The translations under genes were made by a program, and so were the position numbers. Shown here piece after piece: positions 25,601 through 37,486 of a stretch of DNA of 64,000 bases (positions are counted from its first letter, which is position 1; every line of letters begins with the position of its first letter). The stretch is from positions 62,001 through 126,000 of the forward strand of contig BCJJ01000031.1 in the NCBI GenBank assembly GCA_039545355.1, written 5' to 3'. Below the pieces are notes generated by a model. The model was not told the origin of the DNA and searched no databases. It worked only from the letters and a program-made list of their open reading frames with translations. This stretch comes from Trichosporon coremiiforme (taxonomy: Eukaryota; Basidiomycota; Tremellomycetes; Trichosporonales; Trichosporonaceae).

Positions 25601-26196
25601 TGTGGAAGTCGATCCGCGGATCTGGCCTCGCGTACGGCGCCGACGTGCAGGTGGACCCCGAGGCGGGCCAGGTCGAGTTCACAGTGTACCGCTCGCCGAA
25701 CGCGTGCATCGCCTTCCGCGAGGCGGGCAAGGTGCTCCGCTCCCTCGCGTCGGGCGAGACCGAGATCGACACGAACATTGTCGACGGGTCGCGCGCGTCG
25801 CTCATCTACTCGTACGCGGGCAAGAGCGAGACCGTCGCCGCGGCCGCGTCTACGGCCTACGTCGACCAGGCCCTCAAGGAGGTCGGCAAGGACCACAGCC
25901 AGCGCATGCTCGCCAAGCTGCCTTCCATCACTGACGACGACGTCCGCCGCGTCATCAAGGAGTACTTCGTCCCGCTGTTTGACCCTGCTACGTCGATCGG
26001 AGCCGTCTCCACGAACGCGGGCAAGGCCGACGAGGTCGAGCAGGGCTTCAAGGAGCTCGGCTACGATGTCACCCGCGAGGAGCTCCCTGAGCTCAGCAAC
26101 GAGGACGAGTACAGCGGCTCCGAGTCGGGCTCGGACTCTGGGTCCGAGTCTGGCTCCTCTGACGGAGAGCCCATGGAGGACGTTCGCAGCCCCTAA
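22624..26196 (+). CDS. M16-family zinc metallopeptidase
   Basis: Three exons (22624-23381, 23466-23557, 23627-26196); 1139 aa. The inverted zinc motif HTLEH is at 145-149 (His145, Glu148 base, His149). Glu238 in VVYSEMQGR is the likely third ligand. It is followed by the typical two-lobed M16 layout with a second, non-catalytic half and an acidic Ser/Gly-rich tail (GSESGSDSG type). Length and HTLEHLVFMGS context fit the fungal M16C peptidases related to yeast YOL098C rather than mitochondrial processing peptidase. The first ~75 residues before MPSKSPYARDYG are rich in Arg, Ser and Ala with few acids and could be a mitochondrial presequence. A start at Met77 would remove it and give a cytosolic form. 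An in-frame ATG at 22483 exists but lies in leader-like sequence. Confidence 0.9.
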
Positions 26197-26482
26197 GCAT
26201 GATCTGTAGTCAAGTAGAACATAGCATGTACACACCCATTCACGTAAATGTTGCCTGTTTGCGCTGCCCTGTCTGCTGAACAGTTGCATTCGTCATAATC
26301 GAAGTGTATCTAATATAGGTAAGGAATGGCGGGGAGTAGCCCGCGCGTGTGTATGGTAAGAAGTATGAAGTTTGTCGTCTTCGAGTAATTAACAGCTGCG
26401 ATTATAGGTTTCTGAGCGTTCTGTTTGTTCTTCAAATGACCCAGAAGTTTCAGACGTGTATTGTTTTACGCTTCAGATGTAC

Positions 26483-29062
26483 TCAAACACCACCGAGCCA
26501 CTCCTCGTCGGGCGGGCTACGGTCGACGTCCACATCGCCCTTCTCGTTCATGTGGGCATACGCGGTCGACGACGGGACGCCGACAGAGTTGATGTAGTCC
26601 GTCTCGTACTGACCCAGACCGGTCGGGTCCTGAGCGTTCCAGATGATGGGCTGGGGCTTCCACAGAGCGGGGTGGTCGAAGTGGTGGCGAGCGGTGAGCT
26701 CGTCCTGGCCACTGGCGATCGCCTCCTCCTCCTTGAGGTTCTCCTTGGCCTCGGCGTAGACGGCCTGGTCGGCGTTGGAGGCGCCCTCGACGAGATTGGT
26801 CTGCGAGCCACCGCCGATGCGGGAGCCCTTGGGAATGCCGTAGTAGATCAGGTCCTTGGGGAAGCGGAACCAGTCGATGTAGGTCTGGAAAGCGGCGACG
26901 ATGAAGCAGACCACGGCGAGAATGATACCACACGCCAAGCCGGAGGGGCTGCGACTGCCGTCGGGCTTTGACGACAAGATGAAGAGCGCAGCAAGACAGA
27001 CGAGCTCGATGTATAGCGAGACGAAGACAGTGCGGAGAGCCTTGACGTAGTAGAGACCTCCAGTCTCCATGACGGGGTCCTGGGCGGCCGTCCAGATCAG
27101 GGCGTACTTGTAACCGGCATAAAGCATGATAGTGGCGACAAGACAGATGATCGTGATGAAGGGCTGGATGATCGAGTAGACGATGGTGATACAAATAGTG
27201 AGACAGAGCGTCGGCCAAACGGTAGACCACTGGAACGAGTCGAGCTTGTACTTCTGCTGGAAGGCCTTGCGAGGCGTTCCACCGGCGAGTATGCCACGGA
27301 GCTGGTACATGATGAAGGGCATGATGCGGGCGAACGACTTGGCGGCACCGGCCCAGTTGGCAGTCAGGACGTAGGTGAGGAAGTAGATCGAGGCGTCAGG
27401 GAGCTTTTTGGAGAGCATATCGGGGATGCTGTTCAGAGTGCCTCCGATGTCCGAGAGAGCAGAGGTAAGACCGGAAGCAAGAGTCACGATGAGGAAACCG
27501 TGGATGACCCAGAACAGCCAGTAACGAGTGAAGAGACGGAGCTCGATCTCGCTGGAGCGGATACGACCCTCCTGCTTGATCATCGCTCGAAGGACGATGG
27601 GCAGGAGCATGTACAGAACCGCCATGAGGGCGGCAGGAAGAACACCCTTGATGATACCAAGGGCCGCGCCGGGAAGCTTGCAGATCCAAGCGAGCCAGGG
27701 GGCCTGCTTGCACATGGCGTCAATGTTCGAGACTATACCGACAAAGGCAACGGGAATAGCCCAGAAAATGATGAGACCCATGGTGAGGGACCAGGAGAGA
27801 ACACCACGCGCCTTACGCTGGGCACCGCTGATGCTAACGTTGTTCCAGATGATGTCGTCCGGGTACATCTCGATCGATGTGTCGAGCAGCCTGAGACGCT
27901 TGTTGCCCTTCTTGACGTTACGAGCAAAGTAGTGGGCCTGGTCCTGGGTCTGGAAGCGAACGAAAGCGACGTTGCCGTCGGGGTACTCCTCCTGACGCAG
28001 GCGCTCGATCTCGTCATTCTTCTCCTTGATCCAAACAGGCGAAGTCTGAAGGTCGAGCTTATTGCCGAAGAGGCCGAGGAAACCCTGCTTCCACTTGGGC
28101 TGCTTCTTGGGGAGGACGTAGCGGTCGGGGAGGGAGCCACTCTCCTCGTTGAACTGCCCCTTGGCGGCAGGAGTCTTGCCCTTGCGCTCGTTCTTGAGAG
28201 CCTTCTTCAGAAGCTTGCCGACACCACCCTCGAGACGGGTGCACTCCTTGTTGCGGCTGTCGTAGACCTTCTGAAGGGGCTTGACCTTCTTGGAGAGCCA
28301 GACGTCGGTGACGGCGCTGCCACCAGCGCTAGGCTCCGCGATGGCACCCTGAGGCGCGACAGCGCCATCGGTGCCGATGCTAGCGCGAGGGTCGTCGACA
28401 CCGCTGCTCAGGCCGACGTTAGCGGCGAGCTCCTTGATGGCGGCGGCAGAGTACATGCTCTCGGGGACGCTGACCATCATGATGGTACGCGACTTGAGGC
28501 TGGGGCTGTTGGCGCGGAGCCAGCGCAGACGGATGTCCATGAGGTGGTTGTACTCATGCCAGATCAGGTACAGCGTGAAGAAGACCAGGATGAGCGCGAT
28601 GAAGAAGTGAGGCAGGTGGCGGTTGAGGTTCGAAGCCGGAACGTTTCCGAAGGAGAACATGTTCAGTCCGTCCTGACCATTGTTCGGCTTAACGGCGGAA
28701 GCGGGCAGGAGAGCGGCAAAGGTGAGGATGAAGTAAGGGACCAGCATGTAAATGCCGAAGATTTTGACGTAGCGAAGGAAGAAGTAGGCGTCGGGTCCGT
28801 TTGCCTGGAGGACCTCGCTGTCGTCCAAGCTGAACACTCTCTTCCACCATGCTATGGGTTGCCCAGGCAGAGTGTGGGGTCTCTTGTCCTCGGCCGCGAG
28901 GAAGGTACGAGGCTGGAACACTCGCACGAGGGACTTGCGGTAGTGGAAGATCAGCCAGAAGAGCACGCAGACTCCTACGGTGATACAACCAGTGACCAGC
29001 GCCGCGACGAACTGTCCCGTCGTCTTGGGGTCCGTGTTGGCGTCAGAGGCATCGCCGGCCAT
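26483..29062 (-). CDS. OSCA/TMEM63/CSC1-type membrane channel
   Basis: Single exon, 859 aa. Order seen: first membrane helix (about 17-42, QFVAALVTGCITVGVCVLFW), the RSN1-type N-terminal pair of helices (about 105-190), a cytosolic domain (about 190-420) with the PHM7-type signature around ENDEIERLRQEEYPDGNVAFVRF-like residues, then a bundle of about eight helices (420-780) and a hydrophilic tail. This is the calcium-permeable stress-gated/mechanosensitive channel family (yeast Csc1, Rsn1, Phm7). The frame is open for another 206 codons upstream, but that part is low complexity and lies in leader-like DNA, so MAGDAS is taken as the start. Which yeast paralogue it matches cannot be settled without alignment. 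Confidence 0.9.
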   Translation of the reverse strand: MAGDASDANTDPKTTGQFVAALVTGCITVGVCVLFWLIFHYRKSLVRVFQPRTFLAAEDKRPHTLPGQPIAWWKRVFSLDDSEVLQANGPDAYFFLRYVKIFGIYMLVPYFILTFAALLPASAVKPNNGQDGLNMFSFGNVPASNLNRHLPHFFIALILVFFTLYLIWHEYNHLMDIRLRWLRANSPSLKSRTIMMVSVPESMYSAAAIKELAANVGLSSGVDDPRASIGTDGAVAPQGAIAEPSAGGSAVTDVWLSKKVKPLQKVYDSRNKECTRLEGGVGKLLKKALKNERKGKTPAAKGQFNEESGSLPDRYVLPKKQPKWKQGFLGLFGNKLDLQTSPVWIKEKNDEIERLRQEEYPDGNVAFVRFQTQDQAHYFARNVKKGNKRLRLLDTSIEMYPDDIIWNNVSISGAQRKARGVLSWSLTMGLIIFWAIPVAFVGIVSNIDAMCKQAPWLAWICKLPGAALGIIKGVLPAALMAVLYMLLPIVLRAMIKQEGRIRSSEIELRLFTRYWLFWVIHGFLIVTLASGLTSALSDIGGTLNSIPDMLSKKLPDASIYFLTYVLTANWAGAAKSFARIMPFIMYQLRGILAGGTPRKAFQQKYKLDSFQWSTVWPTLCLTICITIVYSIIQPFITIICLVATIMLYAGYKYALIWTAAQDPVMETGGLYYVKALRTVFVSLYIELVCLAALFILSSKPDGSRSPSGLACGIILAVVCFIVAAFQTYIDWFRFPKDLIYYGIPKGSRIGGGSQTNLVEGASNADQAVYAEAKENLKEEEAIASGQDELTARHHFDHPALWKPQPIIWNAQDPTGLGQYETDYINSVGVPSSTAYAHMNEKGDVDVDRSPPDEEWLGGV

Positions 29063-32000
29063 GTTGGGCAAGGTGCTCGCGGCTCGCGGTAATTTAAACT
29101 GCGGATACCTAGCGAAGCCTTTGGCTGTCAGCGACAGGTCACGGGTATGAGAGTGCGAGGAAAGAGTGGGTGATGGCATCACGGTACACATCAATCGAAC
29201 CACACGCGTAAGAAGTGTACTACACGAGTGCTTATAGTGATGCGGGCGCTTGCGGGCAGCGAAAGCTCGACGACAATGCGACGTGACAATGAGGAAGACG
29301 AAAGCGATCGCCGCCGCTCCAGTCGGCCGTGCGCTGAGACCTCTCCAAGGCTCGTCGATCCAGGTACGACGGTCGGATTTCATGGCACGGCCGTGTCGGT
29401 GCGTCCAGTGAAGGCGGTGACAGGTGTTACTCACGGAGCTGTTGTTGTTGTTGTTGTGGATGTGCGTTGGCGATGGGGTGTCGAGCGACTTGGACGCGCA
29501 GAGTGGTGGCGAGAATGCAAAGAGGGGGTCGTTGAGAAAAGGAGAGGCAGGGTGTTTTGTTTTGGCGTATGGGAGTAAGACATTCTGTAGCAGCTGAGGA
29601 GAGCGGCAGGCGTCGAGGTATGGGTTAGAGTTACCAAGACGAGCGGCGACGCGCGAGACGCCAGGCGCCACACGGAGCATAGGACGCTGCGCTGAGGGTC
29701 AAGCAGCACGAGCAGCACGGCAAGACGCCCGGACAGCCAGGGGAGAGGCTCAGGGTCCCATTAACCAGATGTAATCGGGAGCAGGATCGCTCAGTCTCAA
29801 AGGCAAGCCAGGCAAGGAGGATCCACTATGACTCTGCCAATCCACAATCAGGGCCGGGCGTGACTCGTGCACCAGGCATGCAGCCCTTGTCAGCCAATCG
29901 CGGGGCATGCTGCACGACGGGGTGTCTGGCGGGTGTTCAGGGCACTCAGGGCGAGATCAAACTCCAACTATAGTGTCATTGCTCGATTCAGCAATTCTGC
30001 TCGCGAAGTCAAGAGTTCGTCTAGCGCTGCTAGTCGCGATTGATGTCATACCCCGTCGCGCCCTGCGCTTCTTGCCGGGTGGCCAACCTAAGCGTTCCTC
30101 TCCCAGAACCAGCCTGAAGCAGCCTGACGCTGCGCAGCTTGGCTGCAGGGTTCGTACCTCACCCATACCAGGAGCGCAGGCTTCGCACTCTTCGCCTCCA
30201 AGATTTGCTGTAGTCAAGTGAGTGCAGGACTCTTGCTCTTCCAAATTGTCCTCCCCTAGCTCCCCTGTTGATGCTCGTTGCACAGCCGACACAGGTGGTG
30301 TGTGGTGCTTCCCCGGGAGGGATCACCGCACATCGGGCTTGTATACATCCGGTGGGAGCATCCAATGAAGAGCAATGATGTCACGCCGCCATCGCCGCTC
30401 AGCCTTTGCCTCAGCGGCGTATCGAGTGTTTGATCCTTGTACCTGAGGGCCAGTGCCTGTTGCGCCTCAGTCTCTCGGCCTTTGACGCGCACAGATTACA
30501 TGAGTAGTAGATCAGCGTCCTAGCGCTGTTACGCTGTACGCTCCGTCCCGCTCCCCACGTCGGTATCAGTCAGATCGTCCAGACCCCGCACACACATGCG
30601 GGCGGCGCCAAGCGCGAGAGGGGCCGAGTAATGAATGCCTCGGGTCCCTCGGAGTCAGAGTCATGAAGTCACAGACCTTAGAGTACTGACGTAAATGCCT
30701 TCTGCCATTACTTCACAGCACAGCGCAGTTCGCAATGCCTGGTGCGTCTCCATGCTGCATGCTACATGGCGGTAGACGCGCCACGCGCGGCGCGCATCAA
30801 GCGCGCGCTGCGAGTTCAATGAGCTCATTAGCTCACAACTCATCTGTGTCGGAATCCCTAGATGGAACATCGATCGCCGCTTGCCGCCTTAGTAGCCTTT
30901 GCAGCGCATGCGGCAAAGCCGACGCCACAAAAGCCACCAGCACTACATCTGCGCAGCAGCGTGTACCCAACATCCGTAGGCATCCTTGCAGTCCTCCGCC
31001 GCCTCGGAGACGTGAGCCCTTGCATCCCTGTTGAGCGTTGTGAGGCCCAATTTAGCAGAACGCGCAGAGCCCAAACACAGCAGACCCCACTCAATGCCTA
31101 TTCTGGATATCTCAGGGGAACGTTCGTCGCAATTATTTTTCAAAATGCGCTGCACTACGCTACCTTGCTCAGGTTGCTTGCAAGGCTAGCCCAATGCGCG
31201 AAAGCGATCGTGTACGCTTTGCAGACGCGCATCGTGGGAATGCACAGAGACAGTGACAGAGCAAAGCTTCAAGCAGGCTCAAGGTTTCAGTGTGCCCGGC
31301 CAGGCCAGCTGGTGACTCCTAAGATCGTTGCGAGGAGTGGGTCTGCCTCAACGGGATGTCACTCGGCGTCGGGATTGCGAGCTAGCGGGACTACTTGGTC
31401 TCCGTTGGAATACTTCCGCTGGCTGATGAGGATGACACACTTCTGACGCCTGAAACTCAGCATCCGAGGTGAGTCACGGGCATGGGTATCTTATCCGAAC
31501 CCCCTGTTTAAAGGCACCCTGAGGTCAGATCTGCGGTCGGTGACAGCTGTTTGCATGGAGCCGCTGGTCTTGGCACGAGGGGCCGGTGGAGCGTTGATCA
31601 GGTGCACCCCGATATCGAAGGGATCTTGTCGCTCCGCATGGTCTGCGCTCCGCAGCCGCCGAAGCTATCGAAGATGACTAAAACTGCAGAAGCTCTTGCA
31701 TGGAGCTTCGTATCGGGGCTGGGCGTTTATACCTTCTCGTCTTCATCATTCCTTCCTCTGCAGCTGGAGGCAGGGAATCGACCGAGCTGCCTTTCGTGGC
31801 GAACCTGTGGCTCCATGCGGCCAACCTCGGTCAGATCCACAATTTTGGAATCACCAATCTCGTTAGATCGCAGCTGTGTCCGGGGTCGTATAGCCCTTGC
31901 ATCTCTGCTCACTGAATGCTGCCTGCCTTCGCCTTGCTACATGTGCGATTGTAACGCGCACTGTGCACTTGAATAGAGTGCCAGCCATCGTGGCGCGCTA

Positions 32001-33268
32001 GATGTGCCAATATCTGGTACAAACTCAACTTTCTGGCGACCAAGAAGCTGCGTGCGCGTGTGGCAGATTCCCAAATCTCATGGACGGAGCGATCATCTGC
32101 GACGCCTGGACAGAGCTGCAGTCCTTAGCATTGTGCGTTTCATGGTCCCGACCAGCCCAGACAGAGCGGAGAGCACGTCCGTCAGTCAACTTGGCCGTGC
32201 CTGAAGCTGGCTGCCGGTTTTGCCACTTTTGCCATTGTTTACGCGAGTCGTTAGCACTTCTCAGAGGTGTGCACTCCAGCTGTTTTGGTCAACGGCAGGC
32301 TGATCGTAGCCTTACGTCTTTGCTCTCAACGTTGTAACCCCCTCTCGCTCTAAGTTTGATCAGTCTCAAGATCCGAGGCCTGGCACTCGCACCCGCTGCG
32401 CTCAGCCAAGGCGCAGAAGGCGCAGCAGCATCATAGGTGCGAGTTGTGTACCGCACCGGTCCTTTACACATCCGGACACCGCCTGCTGCGGTCTCGTTCG
32501 AGGCTGTTTGATCACCTACCAGACTTGACACAGCTGGTATGCAGATCCTTACAGTAACCCCACGAGATTATCAGTCACGAGACCACTTCGAAGCTGCCAA
32601 GAACGTTAGCTTGCGTTGGCCGCCGCCATCAACGTATGCACGGGGGCAAGCAGCTGCGAGGTTCCTTATCGGACGCACGCATGCTATTCGGTGTCGTGAT
32701 CTTCTGCCAATGAACGTTGCTATATGGAGCCCAGCTTCGGTCACGGGAGCAAATTTCGGCGGCGGGCGGTGGGACGGGGCCCTGCCAAGTCCGCCGCCAA
32801 GGACCAAAAGTGAGAGCGTTTCGGTCGCTTGCTGCTCTTGCAACTGTACAACTCCGCTGCGACCCGACTGCTTGCTCTTGGCTCACCGCAACGACGCCGC
32901 ACACCCAGCGATATCAGCCTCCCACCCCGTACGCCTCGTCAAGCCTCACTAGCTGGGCCGAGACTCCGGAGTAACTAGACGCGACAGCTCGGCCTCCACT
33001 TCCCGGCGGCGACTCCACTCCGACGTATAAGATATCTCGATCGACGGCTTTGCGAGCCCGACGCCGACGCCGACGCAGTTAGCGACCGTCAAGCCGGACA
33101 CCGCCGACACTGCGCTTGCCAGTCATCTAACGCTGACGAGACACAACAAGCGCGCCGCTCCACCTGCCTAGCGACCCCCTACGGAGATGCAAACAACCTC
33201 TCTAATCTTTATCAGTAACCTACCGACCTAAACAGAGGAAGACACAACACAGACGCACAGAAGTTCAG
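29063..33268. other. 4.2 kb gene-free divergent spacer
   Basis: Lies between the channel gene (-) and NHA1 (+). Contains a GTT microsatellite at 29441-29457 near the channel gene. Small ORFs (longest 194 codons at 30862-31446) overlap ORFs on the other strand and have no motif or splice structure. The last ~250 bases are C+A rich and form the NHA1 promoter/leader, with a possible TATAAGATA at 33025-33033. No RNA gene was recognised. Confidence 0.5.
29441..29457. repeat. (GTT)n microsatellite
   Basis: Five and two-thirds perfect GTT units in the upstream region of the channel gene (CAA on its sense strand). Confidence 0.8.
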
Positions 33269-36011
33269 ATGGCGTTCCACCCGTTCGAGGTCGACGCAGT
33301 CCATCTCGCGTACACCATCCTTGGCGCGTTCGTCGTCATCTTTGGTCTCTTCTCCGGCTTCATCAAGGAGAAGTTATACCTCGGTGAGGCTCCGATCGCG
33401 ACCGTAACGGGCATCATCCTAGGGCCCCATGTGCTTGGTTTATTCGATCCGATAGGATGGACGCATGAACAGCACACACTCGACTACATCACGCTCGAGG
33501 TGACCCGAGTGGTCATCGCCATCGGCGTGTTCGCCATTGGTGTTGAGTTGCCGAAGGTGCGTTCTTGTTAAATTTGGCGCTGGTTGCGCAGACGCAGATC
33601 TGATCTGCAGAAGCGCGCCCGCTACCTTGGCGTGTCTTCAGCACGCACTGCTTGGCTCGTGGCTGACTTTCCAGCAATACATGAAGCGGCATTGGAAATC
33701 AATTTTCTTCCTGCTCGGCCCGTGCATGGTCTATGGCTGGCTCGTTTCCGGTCTTCTGATCTGGGCCATGATTCCGGGCCTGACCTACTTATCCTCGATC
33801 GTTATCTCCGCCTGTCTTTCGCCGACCGACCCCATTCTCGCGCAGGCCGTCGTTGGTGGAAAGTTCGCAGACAAGCATGTCCCGTCGCACATCCGTCACC
33901 TGCTCTCCGCCGAGTCGGGATGTAACGATGGAGCGGCGTTCCCCTTCCTTTACATCGCCCTGTTCCTGACTCTGGACCGGAGCTCCGGTCACGCCGTCGG
34001 AGAATGGTTCTACTACACCTGGGTGTACGAGATCATCATGGGTACCATCATCGGTACGCTCCTCGGCTGGTCTGTGCGCAAGGTCATGCAGTTCTCGGAG
34101 CGCAAGAAGATCATCGACCGTCAGTCGTTCGTCGCTCAGTACGTGAGCTTGGCGATCCTGTCCATCGGAATCTGCACGCTTCTCGGTAGTGACGATCTGC
34201 TGGCCGCGTTCGCGTGCGGTACGGCGTTCGCCTGGGACGGAGCCTTCAACAAGGCGACCGAGGACTCCATGTTCTCCAACGTCATCGACCTGCTCTTCAA
34301 TTGCGCGTGTTTCATTTACATCGGTGCGATCATTCCCTTCAGTGATTTCGGCAACGCTGCGTTCCACCTTTCCGTGTGGCGCCTCATCGTTCTCGCGATC
34401 CTCATTCTGCTGCTGCGCCGCATGCCCATCATCCTTGCGCTGTACAAGTTCATCCCCGACCTCAAGACGTTCCATGAGGCCGTTTTCGTCGGCTGGTTCG
34501 GCCCGATGGGTGTTGGAGCCATTTTCATTGCTACCCTGGCCCGTCACCACATCCCTGAGCCCGCCAACGATGGCGACACCTCGCAAGTGGATTTGCTGCA
34601 GGAGACGATTGTGCCCGTCGTGTCGATGCTTGTGCTCGCGTCGGTACTGACGCACGGCCTGTCGATCCCCTTCTTCATGTCTGGCCGACGCGTGCAGACT
34701 CTGACGTACACGTGGTCGCGCAACCCGTCCATCGCGACGAACAACGAGCCTGCCTGGACGACGCATGCACGCCGCATCATCCCGGGACAGGACGTGGAGA
34801 TCAACCGGGACGAGGAGGAGGGCGACCTTGGCCTGCAACATCGCCTGGAGAAGTCGAGCCACGGCGAGACAACAGACAGCTCGCACTCGGGCTCTGCGAC
34901 CAGGACGTTCGAAGGTCAGGGCGAGAAGATTACAGAGACGCGCACCCACGACGGCGAAGAGCACGTCCGTGTCACCGACGACGGCGCAGGCACGCCTCCG
35001 ATTGCCGAGTACCGTGAGGGCCATGACCTTGTGATCGAGCACCGTGACGGCGAGGATGACTGCGACGTGACCACGCACGTTGTCAAGAATGCGTTCCGGG
35101 ACAATGGCGAGCCCCACTCCAAGTTTGAGGAGGCGCGCGACGTCGTGCACAACATTATTCACAGCCGACCCGCGTCTCGCTCGTCGAAGCGTTCGCGCAG
35201 GTCGCACGACTCGGGCCACTCGATGACGCCCGTCGCTTCGATCGACAGCGAGCACGCCGGCGACGGTTTCGTGCGCCGCCAGACGAGCGACGGTAGGAAC
35301 GTCCTCGAGCTGCCGCCGCAGGACTCCTCACGTCCTGTGCGCGTCGCGACCCCGCCCTCACCGAGGAGTGGCGCTCCGCCAGTCATCGTCACCGACCACG
35401 CCTACAGCAGCGACTCGGAGCACTCGACGAACGCAGGTAGCGACTACGAGGACAACGGCGGCCGACGCCCGTATGCGCACTTACAGCGCCCGAGCGTGTC
35501 TTCGTCCCGCGACGAGCCCTCCGTCAGCCGCACGCAGAGCACGCGCGACTCTCTTCCGCACGTGCACAGCTACATCCCCGCCGAGCGCCTCGCGCCCAAG
35601 AAGGAGACGGGCTGGCGGCGCTTCTTAGGGGTCAGGCGGAGCAAGCCGCATTCCGCTCCGCACGCGGCAGAGGAGGGCCGCGCACGCCCCTCGACGCCCG
35701 ACTCGGACGATGGCGCCTTCAAGCGCGTCCCGACGTCGCGCAGCGTGCACCGCTCAGCGACGCTGGACCCGAACGAGGGCGGCATCCCGCTGACGCGCAC
35801 GCTGTCCCGGGCCATCAGCTTTGCGCCCGACATTGCGCCGAGCTCCGACACCGCCCCAAGTATCGGCAACTACGGCAACACTGCGCCGGGCTTCAAGCGC
35901 AACCCGGAGCTGAGCCTGTTCCGGTCCTCGAGCGTCCGGTTCGCAGACGACGAGGACGAGGACGACAACGGCGGCGGGCAGAGTGTCAGCTTTGCCGAGC
36001 CGCGGAAGTGA
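33269..36011 (+). CDS. Plasma-membrane Na+/H+ antiporter NHA1
   Basis: Two exons (33269-33556, 33675-36011) around a 118 bp intron; 874 aa. Twelve-helix cation/proton antiporter domain over about residues 10-430: start MAFHPFEVD, GEAPIATVTGIILGPHVLG, the core VISACLSPTDPILAQAVVGG and the ion-binding ESGCNDGAAFPF, then DDLLAAFACGTAFAWDG and PMGVGAIFIATLARHH. The ~440-residue hydrophilic tail is Ser/Arg/Asp rich, typical of fungal Nha1 proteins, where it tunes activity. Family role: export of Na+, Li+ and K+ in exchange for protons. The acceptor used (GCTGACTTTCCAG) joins VELPK directly to the conserved YMKRHWKS. Confidence 0.93.
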
Positions 36012-36356
36012 GCCACCACAGAAGAAGGAGAGGGACAGTAGAAACGATGAGAGCGACCTACAGCGTGCTCCCCCACCATCGACAATCCATACTAGAGCGA
36101 AATGTGTAATAGAGGTGCTCCGTGCCCGAGCGTGCCTGAGACCGCGTTGTGTAATTCCATGTTCCTTTCAGCATATTTAGCATCAGTAGTGTTTTCTGCA
36201 GGTCCGTTGCATATCATAAGCTTTGCGTGCAGATTGTGTTGCATATCAATGATTCAGTGGTGCTTCTAGTCCTGGTCTACTCGACTCGCTCCTCACTCCC
36301 TCTGCTCTATCCCTCCCCGCTCCCATGCTTCCAGCTCCCTCGCTCCGCTCGGTCGG
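36012..36356. other. Intergenic region between convergent genes
   Basis: 3' flanks of NHA1 (+) and the MDM35-like gene (-). T- and C-rich near 36270-36350; nothing else supported. Confidence 0.6.
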
Positions 36357-37486
36357 CTAGTTCTCCTCCTTCTCATGCCTGGCCGGATCCCACGGCGTCC
36401 CCTCCCGCCCCTCAAGACTAAGCAGCGGATGCTCCTCCTGGCTCTGCTTCAGCAGTCCCGTCAGATTCTCATTCTTGGCAATCGCCTTGCGCAGACAAGA
36501 CTGGTACTCGCGCCACGCCCGGCCGCAGCGGCGCTCGTACTCGGCCGCCTTGATCTCGTGCCGCGTCATGCCGACCGTGTCGAGGGGCTCGAGCTCCTCC
36601 GCGTCGTGCACGTGCGGGCTGCTGACCATGTCGTCGGCAGCGGGCATGGGCTTGTCGTCCTTGTGCCGGTATTGGCGGAAGACGGGCGAGTTGGCCCACG
36701 ACGTAATCAGGGGTTTCTGGCGTCAGCTCTACGATCGTTCTGCGCAAAGCTGTGAACAGTTGGGACAGCTGGGAGCAGTTGGGATAGCTAGGAGGGTACT
36801 TCCTCCCCATCGCTGCCTCTGGGTAGCACAAGCCGCTCGCTATCGCTCGCTTGCGAACTCACCTTGAGAGCAGCCTTGACCTCTTCCTTCGGCACGTCCT
36901 CGACACGGGTGACGTTCGACGTCGCCTCGTCCTTCTCGCTGTCGCTACCGTCGGACAGGGAGGGGAACGCGCCCCTTTGCGCCTGCGCGGCCGCATCCAG
37001 CGCCGGCTGCAGGTACCCCTCGAACCAGAGGTTGAAGCACGCGTCGTACCGCTTCTTCAGCGGCGTGCATTCCTCCGCTAGTGATCTGGGTGCGTCAGCT
37101 TGGAGTAGGAAAATAAGAAGAAAGCTGCGCTAGGTCGGGTGTCGCTTCGTGGCTCTGCGGGAAAGATTGAAGAGGAGGGAAGGTCGGGAGACAAACTGGC
37201 ATGGAGTGCGCCGAGAGAAGCCTTGGACAGCATTGGGGATCGATAGTGATACCGCGGCGATGCCTTGGCATCCTCCCAGTACTGACATGCCCGACCTGCT
37301 GGCCATACTAGCGTTCAGATGACACGGCAAGCTCACGCCCACACATCTCGCGGCGGACTACGTTGGCCCCTTGGCGAGGAAGACACAGAGATGGGAATCG
37401 AGCGACAGTGAGGAGCACGAACGCACGTCCACAGTTGTCGCAGTTCGGATAGAGCACGCCCCTCAGACCAGTCGTACTCACTGCAT
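36357..37486 (-). CDS. MDM35/TRIAP1-like twin CX9C protein, expanded
   Basis: Three exons proposed: 37482-37486 (ATGCA only), 36863-37085, 36357-36716; 195 aa. The start gives MQSLAEEC, then CTPLKKRYDAC (Cys8-Cys18, CX9C) followed by FNLWF, the Mdm35/TRIAP1 signature. The second CX9C, CGRAWREYQSC (Cys140-Cys150), is followed by LRKAI. Yeast Mdm35 (86 aa) and human TRIAP1 have the two motifs about 20-30 residues apart; here ~120 residues intervene, acidic and partly low complexity. Family role: intermembrane-space partner of Ups1/PRELI lipid transfer proteins, imported by Mia40. The 396 bp first intron and 5-base first exon are unusual here and the least certain part. Both CX9C exons are clear. 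Confidence 0.78.

Noticed and set aside
29063..29680. 206-residue N-terminal extension of the OSCA/TMEM63-type channel
   Set aside because: The frame is open, but the sequence is low complexity, includes a GTT microsatellite, and the conserved family start aligns best with MAGDAS.
30862..31446. 194-codon plus-strand ORF between the channel gene and NHA1
   Set aside because: No motif, overlaps minus-strand ORFs, composition not gene-like.
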